This document shows, in pieces, positions 1 to 9,663 of a stretch of DNA of 19,918 nucleotides. Both the position numbers and the translations under genes were made by a program. Position 1 is the first letter of the stretch. The number at the start of each line of letters is the position of its first letter. The stretch comes from Dentipellis sp. KUC8613 (lineage: Eukaryota; Basidiomycota; Agaricomycetes; Russulales; Hericiaceae). A model generated the notes under the pieces. The model worked only from the letters and a program-made list of their open reading frames with translations. It ran no database searches and had not been told where the DNA came from. The stretch lies in the NCBI GenBank assembly GCA_002286715.1, contig NSJX01000174.1:1-19918 (forward strand). The letters run 5' to 3'.

Positions 1-2
1 TT

Positions 3-22
3 CTGATTCATCTATGAATCAG
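3..22. repeat. 9-bp perfect inverted repeat (short hairpin)
   Basis: Arms at 3-11 and 14-22 (CTGATTCAT / ATGAATCAG) are perfectly complementary with a 2-nt spacer. It lies at the window edge, so what it belongs to is not visible. It could be chance, part of a repeat, or a transcript-end hairpin. Confidence 0.5.
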
Positions 23-153
23 TTCTAAATATGGGGCGGCCCTTAGGGACTCGCGCGACCTCGCATCGCCCCGTTAGGAAGTCAATTCTCACGATCATCT
101 TACCGCATCCCCTTTCACCTATCCTTAGCTTTACTTAGTAAGTGGTAGTCTAT

Positions 154-331
154 TTAGTATGTGGTAGTGTATTTGGCGTAGCTACAACTTTGATCAAAGT
201 CGTCCTTTGTCCGTTTCCTATTCCACGTCCATACGGCATAACTTAGTATGTGGTACTCTATGCGGTGTAGCTACAACTTCGATCAAAGTCGTCCCTCTTA
301 CCTTTCCCATCCTACGTCCCCACAACTTCAC
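154..331. repeat. 89-bp tandem duplication carrying the dispersed palindrome
   Basis: Two diverged copies start at 154 and 243 (period 89). Each begins TTAGTATGTGGTA and continues to a palindromic core at 187-200 (ACTTTGATCAAAGT, a perfect 14-bp palindrome) and 276-289 (same with one change, ACTTCGATCAAAGT), both followed by CGTCC. A partial extra copy of the TTAGTA..GTGGTAG head lies at 135-152. The same core plus CGTCC recurs elsewhere in the window. Confidence 0.75.
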
Positions 332-505
332 CCAATGTCGTCCTTTCTGACGACCTTGACACAATTCGGGCAAGGTCATCCTAGTCTTAACCCCCTCTTC
401 TAGTTTAAATCCCATAACTTGTCCTAATCTTTATTTTATTGTGTAAGCTAAGGTACAAGTTAGCTAACGCCTTCTGGGTAGTTACATATGCAAGCCTGGA
501 AGCAA

Positions 506-2484
506 CTAATCGAGCAAGCAACGGTGTTGTTCACATCGGAAATGCTCTGTCGGCCCGCCGACCTTGAGTAATTCTGTTGGAATAATACAGAGATGATGCA
601 TGAAGGAATGCCAATAGAATACAAGTAAGAATCGCTCCAGGTCACAGTATTGGTTTTCTGAAAGGGCGTATATGTCTCTGTCGGCGTTGGCAGTTTTGGC
701 CCTAACTTCGGCGTCATAGCCATGCCACATCACGACCATTTTCTGTAGTCTGGATGCCCAATCTTGACGTTCTTTCCAGTTACTTGAGCTATATCCACCG
801 CATTCAACCTCTTCAAAGTATTCCTCTACTGTCCGTTTCAGCTTTTGAATCCTTTCGTCCGAGAATTTCAATAGCTTCGCTTGCAAGGCGGCCATTTGAT
901 CCAACTCGTCACGAATGTTTTCCAGGTTCAACTTGAATAAAACTTGATTCCGAAGAGTGTAGTCGTCTCCAGTTGACGCTGTTAAGGGACATCCGCAATC
1001 TAGCTGCTGCAGGACCGATTCCGCTCCCTTAACTTCCCCCTCGTTTGTTTGGTGCCCAAAGACCTGACACCCCCCGTACTTCCAGAATTCCCGGGGATCA
1101 TACATGACGCCTGTTTCGATTTTTGGCCAGCGTTTTTTCCAGTACGAATCTCCAAGAATTTCCTTCCATTCCTGGAACGTAAGAGGTCCTTGACCTCGTG
1201 CAAGACGAGCGCTACATTCCTCTCGGAGCGCCAAGAAGTGAAAATAGCTCGTTTGTTGCCGCGTCTCGTTGCCGGCCCACAGCATGGTGTAAGGTGGGAA
1301 GGTGTAGCGGCGAATTTCCCTCGTTTTTTGCAGTCGTTTAGGGTCAATGTATAGCTTTGCCGTTTGCCACACAAAGGCAGTTTGTGGCGAATATGGTGGA
1401 CGATCTGCCCTTTGTGCGAGGCGGTGAAAATCTTTTATTTCAAGATGGGGCGGTTTAGCCGGCTTTGATGCCAAATCTAACAATTCACGTTAGCGCTCGT
1501 GGGTATCAACAGTCGCCATGTTCGCGTACTTTCCAGCCTTTGCTTCTCCCGACGACGCCTTGTCAATTTTCTCTGGTAGTCCGGCGACGGTCGTAAGGCG
1601 TCCAAACGCGATCCGTATCCTCGTGCGGCCTCCTCAAAGTCATATGCGCTCATCACAATCGGCGGATAGAACCAAAGATCCTTCGTGTGGAAGTCGAAAG
1701 ACCACACAGAGGTGTTGCAAAACTTCGAGCGCGCGATAATCTCAACCTCGCGATTCAGGGGGAGCTCGAATGTTGTCTTGACTTCATCAACCACCAGGAA
1801 AACGGAGACGTGACGCTGCGCGATGTTCCGGAAGATCTCTATATCAGTCGTTGTACATCCTCGTAGATATGCCGCATCGTGTCTTGATCGCATCTGGCGG
1901 CTCCGGTCAGGAGCCCACTGCACTTCAGTCCACCAATCCAAGAACCCATGCAGCTCTAGCAATGCTCGTTGCGCATGCCTAAACGTGTCCACAACATCTC
2001 TCCAGGCTGGAATACCGCTTTCGAGTTCGAAGAAGCAATGGCGCAAGCGTTCCAGTGCCCTCTCAGGAAGAACGATTTTGTTGTAAGCTGGTTGCCCTCT
2101 GACTTCTGGGAACACCGCCTCTGCCACTTGGATGGCCCAGTCCCATTCGGCCCTGAGCTCTAGCATCTTCGGTCCCTTCAATGCACCCCTGTCAGAAACA
2201 TCCGCCCGGGTGATGTTCTCGTGCAATACGCATGCGTTCTTTGACGGAGGCAGGCGCATCCAAGAAAGGTAGGGAAATCGCGAGTCGTAAGGTTGGGGGA
2301 ACCTCGTCCACTCATGTATACCCCACCACCCATCCAGGCATAATTGTGGGATGGCTTGCGCTGTTGTTGGCGTCGGAATCAGGGCTGAAAATGCGGAAAT
2401 TAGCAGCTTCCCTCCGTTTCTATCCCTTGCCCAGGCCACCATGGGATAGGGAAACCTTTCTGTCGTAACCGCATCAGAGGCCAT
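506..2484 (-). CDS. Uncharacterised 641-aa basidiomycete-type protein (two exons)
   Basis: Exons on the minus strand: 2484-1530 and 1476-506. The 53-nt intron 1529-1477 has GTACGC, a GCTAAC branch site and TTGTTAG, and joins two long open frames in phase 1 after residue 318. I chose the ATG at 2484 (context AAGCATGGCC, protein start MASDAV); an in-frame ATG at 2598 would add 38 residues. The protein is rich in Trp, Tyr and Arg, with a FPYPMVAWARDRNGGK block at residues 11-26, ELHGFLDWWTEV at 177-188, a basic stretch near 305-318 just before the junction, and a predicted helical segment (LQAKLLKFSDERIQKLKR) in the second exon. I see no catalytic motif, signal peptide or membrane segment. It looks like a member of a multicopy family of uncharacterised agaricomycete proteins, recognised by general style only, so no function is assigned. 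Confidence 0.8.
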
Positions 2485-3643
2485 GCTTGACCTGTAGCGT
2501 GGGGAGAACCAATATCGGGCAATGGAACCGCGATGGTGAACGGCGACTGCTAATGAATGAGAGGCGACACGCCAACTCAATCTATAGTCGTCTTGCAATC
2601 GAGGCAGGCGCGGCCTCGTAAGCGCCCTTCTGAAAGTACCGGACTCTGGCCGTTTATTTTGTTAAGGAGCAAGCGGAAGCCGATCGTTGTACATACCTAT
2701 AACGCGCGTCTGTTTCAGCGGGCCTTCTATAGCCAGAACCTAACTTATAGCCTGATCAGGCGGGTGGGTATAGATTGGTCTTATGGACCAAGAGATGGCC
2801 CCGTTTCTAGCGGCTTGTTAGGCGGTAGGTGCAGCGGATGGTACCTATCCAGCGTCTACGCGTTTACCAGTATCGCCATTCAGGGCGCCCGGTCAGGTGA
2901 GAAGTCCGTTCAATCCCCGCTTCCAATTCCGACCCCCACTCCGCCTCCGCTAGTGGCGTGCTCTTGTCTCCCCGCCCCTTACTCCTCCTTTGCGCGACTG
3001 AAAGAGGGGCTGGCGTGTGTCCTCCCTTGTTTCGGTCAATATCCTCTACCGAACATCCCGATTTAAGATGGCCCGTTCGCCTATCGAGCAGTTAGTTACG
3101 CTCAGACACAGCCCCAAACTTAGAGAGCGCACCGAGGTGGTAGCCGCATAGCTAGGCCTTGTCCCCGTTCCTACCTCATGTAAGGACCCGCCCGCGGAAG
3201 ACGTTGTGTGCTTATCGCCTCAGGTACGTGGTTATGACAGGCGAGACCTTTTTTTTTCAGTGCAGTCTGCCCATCGCCTTCCCCTCGCTCGCTAAGCGTC
3301 CATGACTGGAGTTCCGAAGGTAAGCTCATAGCAACGAAAACGCAGTGAGTGAAGTTCCTACCCGATCCCCCCTTCCCAGGTAACCGTTATTGCACTTCCC
3401 ACTAGTGGGGTTACGTGTCCTGTACAGGCATCCCGACGCGCCCTCTCCGTACTTCGCAAGCATCACGTGCGTAAACGCGAGGGCTCGGTGTCTCTACGGA
3501 TGCCAGGACCGTCAAGCGCGGAGCACACCCGGCTCCCAGCATCCCATCAGGTCAATCAGGGCAGAACGTGTCAGGTGGGCCCGTCCCTTTTATCTTCACG
3601 GCCGCTCGCGGTCCCGCTCCCATAGCCAACCGGCCGGTCCTCG

Positions 3644-3719
3644 AAAAGGACGCGAAATGACGCACTCGATGTAGCTCGGCCTTCTCGGCTACATCGAGTG
3701 CGTCATTTCGCGTCCTTTT
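3644..3719. repeat. Perfect 32-bp-arm inverted repeat (long hairpin)
   Basis: The left arm 3644-3675 and right arm 3688-3719 are exact reverse complements over 32 bases, with a 12-nt loop at 3676-3687. Weaker pairing continues outwards (CCGG and CTC on the left, about 3636-3642, with GAG and CCGG at 3720-3726, with small bulges), giving a stem near 40 bp. A diverged 15-nt piece of the left arm (GATGCGCTCGATCTA, 12 of 15 matching) lies at 3751-3765. Candidates are a small-RNA precursor, a minimal inverted-repeat element or a cruciform-forming site; the sequence alone does not decide. Confidence 0.9.
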
Positions 3720-3791
3720 GAGCCGGTGCGGTGGGTTTGGCCTCCTTATTGATGCGCTCGATCTACGGCTACCCCCTTATAGATAATGGTA

Positions 3792-3839
3792 ACACATGCG
3801 CTGCTCCATGCCATCACACATGCGCTGCTCCATGCCATC
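3792..3839. repeat. 24-bp perfect tandem repeat, two copies
   Basis: Two identical 24-nt units lie at 3792-3815 and 3816-3839, each starting ACACATGCGCTG. They sit between the long hairpin and the 134-bp duplication. No role is apparent. Confidence 0.9.
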
Positions 3840-3865
3840 ATCGCGCACGAGCTATCGTTCTCCAT

Positions 3866-4133
3866 TCATTCCCTTTTCCGAACGACTTTGACTGAAGTCG
3901 TCCCCCTTTCCCGCTGCGCCCTGCACAATGAGCTTTATTCAGGGGCCCCGTCTCAGCAATGAGACAACCTGTCATTCGGTTGATCCCCACGAGGTTCGTT
4001 CGTTCCCTTTTCTACACGACTTTGACTGAAGTGGTCCCCTTTCGGACGCCAACCCGGACCCAATCAGCTTCATTTAGGGTTCCTGTCTCTCGCCAATTAG
4101 ATAACGCCTCATCCGGTTGGTCTCCATCATGTT
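3866..4133. repeat. 134-bp diverged tandem duplication with palindromic core
   Basis: Two copies with a 134-bp period; the edges are approximate. Each carries TTCCCTTTT, then ACGACTTTGACTGAAGT (starting at 3882 and 4016), then a pyrimidine run, and near its end a NCNTTCGGTTG / CATCCGGTTG block. The first core is palindromic (ACGACTT, 6-nt spacer, AAGTCGT) and followed by CC, matching the palindrome seen at 187, 276, 11278 and 14537. A fragment of a third copy may follow to about 4160. Confidence 0.7.
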
Positions 4134-4390
4134 TGCGGTGCGCTGTTTGTTTCCCTATTGGGCTTTAGGCAGTCAAATATTCCTTCCTCCTTGGGGTGTC
4201 TCTGCTTACCCAAGCGTTCCGGGTCAAATTCCCCTTCCCTAAGTTACGGGCGATCTGCCCTCCCCTCTCCCTTGTACTCGTCGCCGCCGCGTCTCTTACG
4301 GCCGTCTGACCATCCGCGCCGCCGCTGGCGTTCCAGGATCCGGCCCCACTTGTGGCTCTTGTTCCCCTCGTTTGCTATAGTATATCCCCA

Positions 4391-4620
4391 CGTTTGCTTT
4401 GGCGTGTCGCCTAGCAACGTTCCGGTACCGTCCCTTCCGTCCTTAAACAATACTTCTCTCTGCGGCGTATTGCAGTCTGTCCGTTTGCTCTGGCGCGTCG
4501 CCTAGCAACGTTCCAGCACCGTCCCTTTCCTCCTTCAACCATCCATTTCTCTCCGGTCCATTGTTGTGTCTCCGTTTGCTTTCGCGCGAATCCTAGGGAC
4601 GTTCCAGCACCTTCGATCAC
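4391..4620. repeat. 91-bp tandem repeat, two full copies and a partial third
   Basis: Copies begin CGTTTGCT at 4391, 4482 and 4573, an exact 91-nt period. Each has CGTTTGCTNTNGCG, then CCTAG..ACGTTCC and a GCACC or GTACC block. The third runs into the pyrimidine-rich leader of the TET/JBP-type gene, so the array lies at or just upstream of its transcription start. Repeated promoter elements are possible; no known factor site is obvious. Confidence 0.85.
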
Positions 4621-4627
4621 ATCTTCA

Positions 4628-4674
4628 ATCTCTCTATCTCTCTCCCGCCCCTCGTCCTTCATACCGTGCCCCCC
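4628..4674 (+). promoter_or_regulatory. Pyrimidine-rich leader before the TET/JBP-type gene
   Basis: A CT-rich run (CTCTCTATCTCTCTCCCGCC and following) leads directly to the ATG at 4675. CT tracts just upstream of the start codon are common in fungal core promoters and often sit near the transcription start. No TATA box is clear. Confidence 0.45.
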
Positions 4675-7600
4675 ATGGCCACTTCAGGTACGATTGAAAG
4701 GCTTTACTTTTCGTCGTCATTTGATCGTTCTGCAGCCCGCCCCGATGTTCCTTTAATCCCCGTTTCCCTTGCCAACCGTGATCCGCGGCTGCCTCAATTA
4801 TACGAGGCATACGACCATCCTCGTCATCCCTCCGTAATGCGGCCCGGCCGCACGTATCTAATTTTCATACCCACCTCAGAACACGGCCGCCGGCAAATGG
4901 AAGAAGCCCTGGCGGATATTCAAGTTGATGCCTCAGGGAGCTACCACAACCGAATCGATGCGGGTACGCAATATGCCGGGACGTGGTCAGTTCTGAAGTT
5001 CACCGTCCATCAGGTATACTACAAATGCAACCCGGCGACACACTATTCTCTCGAAGCGAAGCCGAAGTAGATAAGAGCGGCATGTCTGATTTCTTCCAGC
5101 TCCTGGTCGGCGATCAGTGAGTTATCTTTGTTGTTCGTCGTACACACGTTCTCATCGGCAGCAGGCGCATGTGGACCGCCCGGCAGTTGGAGGCGTTGCT
5201 ATCCCTTCGCGATTCCATTCTGGGTCCACGAGAGCTGCGCACAGCTGACAAGCCTCATAAAGATCCTCAAACTGGTCAACTGGTGGGTGGCACGGCTTTT
5301 GAGAGGACGGGCGTCTTGGGCGGCAAGGACCGAGGTCGTGCCTACAACGTCGGGCAAATGAAGCAGGCGCAGAGGGGAGTAATGGCGCCTAGCAGCAACG
5401 TCAAAGCGGTACACCATCCCACTCCGCAGCAGACGGCGAAGGACGCCATTCAGAGTGAAATGGTGCATGTGAGTCCTCGCTATGTATTGCCTAGGATGTT
5501 TCATTTACGCCCTGCATTCGTAGCTTTGCACGGAAATAGCTATGCAATCCCTGCAGTACGTAACTGACTGCGAAGAGATTCGCGCTTATAGAGACGTTGT
5601 TTGCGCCCCGGTTATCGGACACGAGTCGAACTGCATGTTCGATTCCCTGCAAGTCAACATCTCCCCCGCTACGAGCGAAAACGACGGTATGTTTGAAAAG
5701 GCGACTTCATTGATGCGTCCCGGCTCAACATTCTCTCTGCAGACGATACCTTGGGGAATGCCGACATGCTGGGGAGGTCTGGCGAGACGCACGTCGACTT
5801 TCGCGATTACCTAGGTTCTTACTCATCCATGGTATCGCTTCCTGACTATCCTCCTCACTGGGAACCAGCTCGATTTGAGATGGCCAGCCTGGGTATTTTC
5901 GTTTTGCTCGAAGGCGTGGTTAGCTTGATATTTTCTGGGCGGCACAAACACCGTGGCACTTCTCTCCGAAGGCCAGCAAACGATCCGCCCACGCCTTGGG
6001 CGTACAGGTTAAATCTGATATGCTATCCGGCGGAGACTGTCGCCAAAGGCGATGGCATAGTTCCATTGGCCGCTTTTCCGACTCCGAAAGGGGACGATGG
6101 CGGCGGCGGCGGTTCTCGCCCCTACTTGCCCATTGGCCCTGAAATCCGGAATTTGTAAGTCCCGTCGATCTTTTACTGTTGCAATCCCCTCTTACCGTTG
6201 TCAAAACCACTAGCCCAGATGACCGTAATGTAGACGATGGGCCCTCAACCAAATGTACACAATCCAATTGGGCCACCGATGGCCATCTAATCATGACGCC
6301 GAAATCTCAGCTGGACTTTTTGGCTCGAAGTTTGTTGCAGCTCAATACGTTTGTGATGTCTCAAGTCCACGTAGATCGTCAGGTACGACGCAGCCGTTGA
6401 CAAGATCACAGGCATCTTATCATCTTCCGCAGGTTCAAATAGACATCAACAAATTTTTTTCGGCTTTCAGTATCGCAAACGGAGATCAGCACAGATACAC
6501 AGCAGCGCCATGGAGCCTCGCTCCTGGACAAGCACTGCCTGTTGTGCCTGGTCACAGTCCAATTCCATTGACCGTCTACCATCCCGAGCCGTCGGGATCT
6601 CCCATTGATTCCAGCAGCGCCAGCAGCGCATCAGAGGACCCACGCCTACCATATTTCCAGAGGCAGTACGAACGACTGCAATGGCACTTTGACCACATTC
6701 CTGGGGTGAAAGAAATACCTGCATTGCCGGTTGACCCTTTTGGTTTCCGGGGCCCGCAGGGCCCTGGAGGACGAAATGGCAAAAAAGGTGCATTTGATAC
6801 GTTCTTAAATGCACCATCAGTGATTCACGTATGTACTGCAGCCACGCATCTATCTGTCAAGCCTGCCCATGCAAGACCTGCCGCCGCCCCACAAGGTGAT
6901 ACGCCCTCGCCAACCTTAGAATATCTTGGTTTTTATAATTGAATTCTGCGTAGAACTAGGACGATACCGGAAGAAGGAATTAACGGCCGTTGTCTCTCCT
7001 GCCACTCGTTCCAAGATTACACAAGTCGTACAGGAATCTGCTCTCCGATCAGGGGGTATTGACTACAAAGCCAAAAAACGAGCGGCTGATCCAATCCTGC
7101 CATCAAGGAATACCCGTCAACGCACGCAGGCTATGTATGACGTGCAGCCTAGTAAGCAACCTCTCAGCGGTCCTCACGTCCTCCACCTTTAATAACCGCA
7201 GCCGCAGCAACGCTCTCCGATGACGATGACGATGCGGGTAGTTCCTATCATGACATGTCTCGTTCTCCATCGGTCTGTGATGACCATTTCTCGACAATGC
7301 ATCGTCTTGCATCTGGCATGTATCAACTTCCCCATGAAGTACGAACCCCAGAGCCCAGCGAGAAATGGATACGTATGTCTGTTCGCCCGCTTCATTCGCA
7401 CCTCTCTTATGCGTTTGCGCAGATCTATACTCCCGAAGCCAGCTCATCTCGGAACGAGACAGGATGTTCGCAGATTGGAGCAACAGACCTCAAGGCGCCT
7501 CCGTAGTTGTCGAGCGGGCTGCACAGCGGGACGTCGCCAAGATGTCCAAGGCAATTTCTCACAGTCGACCTGGTTCGTTGGAAGCTCTCACGCTCGTCCG

Positions 7601-9518
7601 GGTAGGACTTCTGGGTGTAAATTTTCTTGAAAAGACAACCACCCAAATGTCACTCTCCGTCCGCACCAATCGGGCCCTCATCATGTTGGGACATCACACT
7701 GCATGGAAATGGATCGACGCGGTGGCCGCGCGCTACTGTAGGATGCAACATCTCACATCGGAGGACCTCTCGCATCCAGACATGTGGATCGCCTGCTTGG
7801 GTAAATTTATCCGCGACAAGCTGACAACCAACAAGCGCAGCATCTCCTTCATACCTGATGCCTACCTACCTGGGTTGTCCAGGAGTGAGATGACGCTTTC
7901 CCTCCCAGCGTTCAGAACCAGCTTCAATGATGAGAATGAACGCCGCCGGGACGCCATAATTTATCAATGCTTACAGAGCGCACTGGGCCAAATCTTTCAA
8001 CCTGGTGCGAAGCCCTACGCCATGGCTCAGTCGTGGTTCATAGGGGAACTTCTTCGACAGCTGGGGTTTGGCCCTCTCTATTTGGAAGACACCTGGCGGG
8101 CATTCACCACATTTGTGTCCCTCGTTCTGAATCGAGGCAATCAGCGCGGGACGTTGACACCTGACGACCTGGCTCCTTTCTTTTTATGGCTTCAAAATCA
8201 CAACATCAGCAAGGCAGGAACGGACGAACGCACATGTATGGATGCCATACTCTCATGCTGTCAACAATTTTCTGGATTAGCCGGGACAGGGCCGCCCAAC
8301 CCTGAGGTAGAGAACCATTCACGGGACAATTTCACTCCCCAGTTCTTGGCGCCTTATGTTTCCTCTTCCTCGAGATCACTCATAACTGCCCCGCCAGCAG
8401 GCACGTCTTGTGCAGCAGGGCCACACGTCCCAGCGCAGTCGTCATCTCAGTTGGCGTCATCCTCTGGAGGGGTTGCATCTACATCCGCGGCTTCCACTGC
8501 CTCGCCGTTCTCAGACCAACCGGCAGCAGGATCGTCTTCGAACACTATGCCTGCCGTCCCTCCTCCCCCATTCTCCATATCCACGTCTCACGATCCCACT
8601 GCGGCTGCATTCAACAAATGCCTTCGATTTCTTAGATGCACGGCATATTTCTTGTCTGCCTCTGTGGACGGATTGGCTTTGCCCCACGCCGATACCTTGC
8701 TCCAATCTCACCGTCATAAAGACCTCCTTTTGAAGATGGCCCCCCGGCTTGACTATTACTTGCCGTTCAGACAGAAAGCCCCTTCTGTGGCGGCAATGTT
8801 TCGTCCTGGCGGTCCCTACTCTCCCGAACACATGCGGACCAAGGCCGGCTTCTTTAGCGCCTTAATCTTTCGCGGCGTGACCTTTGGGTGTGAATTTGCG
8901 GTTCGCGAGCGTCGTGTATTTCAAGACTTGGTGGACTGGCAAGCAGCGCACGCTGCCGTTGCTTCGAATTCTTCACTTTATGTGTCAAACCCGAACGCCT
9001 ATGGTAGCGCAACCCGGCGTGGAGTTCAATATGTCGCTGGCTTTTGGTCAACGGCCCAGGAGGAGTGGCAGGATATGGTGGGTCCTGATGCGACGTACAA
9101 CACATTCCGGGACTTCCGCAAGCGCGTCATCAATGGAAGAAACAATAATGCGGCCCTTTACTTTGGCTTTGGGAAGTTGATAGGCTACCTGTTAACTGCT
9201 GACTATGCAGAAGCGGGAGTCCTTCCCATGCCGTCTAAACAGGACATGGGCGACCTTATCCTCGACATTGACGCCGGAGCACTCAAGGGCTTAATACGTC
9301 TTCGCCTGGTGGGGAAGAAACCCCCCGCGTATGGACCCTCTATCGAATATCGTGCTCAAGTCCGAAATCGCTTTGTACAATTGTACGACTTTCTCGAAAG
9401 TCGTCTGTCGTCTGAGGAGCAGTTGGCCATGGGATTTAACCCCATAATGCTGGAGCATACGTTGTGCAAGATGAGTAGGCTGTATAAACTTATTAACGCA
9501 ATGCCTCCCGATACGTGA
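4675..9518 (+). CDS. TET/JBP-type 2OG-Fe(II) dioxygenase with long C-terminal extension (1455 aa, ten exons)
   Basis: Exons: 4675-4963, 5014-5116, 5165-5468, 5524-5686, 5743-6154, 6214-6382, 6433-6895, 6954-7151, 7202-7372, 7423-9518; nine introns of 48-59 nt, total 4368 nt, all phases consistent. The dioxygenase core is in exons 4-5, about residues 230-400: metal ligands HVD (H303, D305) followed by a SYSSMVSL strand, distal His in FSGRHKHRGTS (most likely H356, possibly H354), and the 2-oxoglutarate Arg in AYRLNLICYP (R375). The H..R-hydrophobic-x-Leu-Ile-x-Tyr pattern matches TET enzymes, so oxidation of 5-methylcytosine in nuclear DNA is the expected reaction (family knowledge, not shown here). 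Residues 401-757 are Pro/Ser-rich linkers with a SDDDDD patch; about 1070-1145 is a Ser/Ala/Pro linker dividing two unrecognised globular parts (about 760-1065 and 1150-1455). The start has good context (CCCCATGGCC). A second promoter splitting off the C-terminal half cannot be excluded. Confidence 0.87.
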
Positions 9519-9663
9519 TAATATGTAACTCATTCATCCGTTTCCCTGTTTTCACATATTCATGGACCATGGCAACACGCTACATATGTATATACAAGCG
9601 CCGCTCCCTTCTCTTTTCAAAGGCTGTCCTTCACAGTCTCATCACACGGCATTCGCGACCAAC
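9519..9663. other. Convergent 3' intergenic gap (145 bp)
   Basis: It lies between the stop of the TET/JBP-type gene (9518) and the stop of the minus-strand 354-aa gene (9664). It is locally TA-rich (about 9570-9600), suiting 3' ends of both transcripts, which may overlap. No terminator motif is certain. Confidence 0.5.

Larger units (their letters stand above)
1..505. other. Flank downstream of the 641-aa gene; no gene seen
   Basis: This stretch is the 3' flank of the minus-strand gene ending at 506. It has no convincing coding frame on either strand. It holds the 3-22 hairpin, the 89-bp tandem repeat at 154-331, and a degenerate relative of the dispersed palindrome at about 322-385. The AT-rich run at about 428-445 could serve 3' end formation of the minus-strand transcript, but no specific signal is clear. 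Confidence 0.5.
2485..4674. other. 2.2-kb divergent intergenic region
   Basis: It separates the 5' ends of the minus-strand 641-aa gene and the plus-strand TET/JBP-type gene. From 2485 to about 3630 I see no feature beyond an open frame (2557-3066, plus) that lacks coding character. From 3634 onwards it is repeat-dense: a long hairpin (3644-3719), a 24-bp repeat twice (3792-3839), a 134-bp duplication (about 3866-4133) and a 91-bp unit three times (4391 onwards). It ends in a pyrimidine-rich leader. Promoters for both genes must lie here. Confidence 0.6.

Noticed and set aside
2557..3066. 169-codon open frame on the plus strand
   Set aside because: It overlaps antisense to the first exon of the 641-aa gene, has a mixed low-complexity product (PTPTPPP) with no recognisable domain, and no matching splice or leader signals.
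6234..6382. Alternative acceptor at 6233 giving a different frame for exon 6 of the TET/JBP-type gene
   Set aside because: It is phase-compatible and joins the next exon without an intron, but the product (LGHRWPSNHDAEISAG) looks less protein-like than that from the 6213 acceptor (NWATDGHLIMTPKSQLDFLA), which also uses the strong 6383-6432 intron. It stays a minor possibility.
6742..6789. Collagen-like GFRGPQGPGGRNGKKG stretch in the TET/JBP-type protein
   Set aside because: Only about five Gly-x-x steps in a Pro/Gly-rich linker; no evidence of a collagen triple helix.
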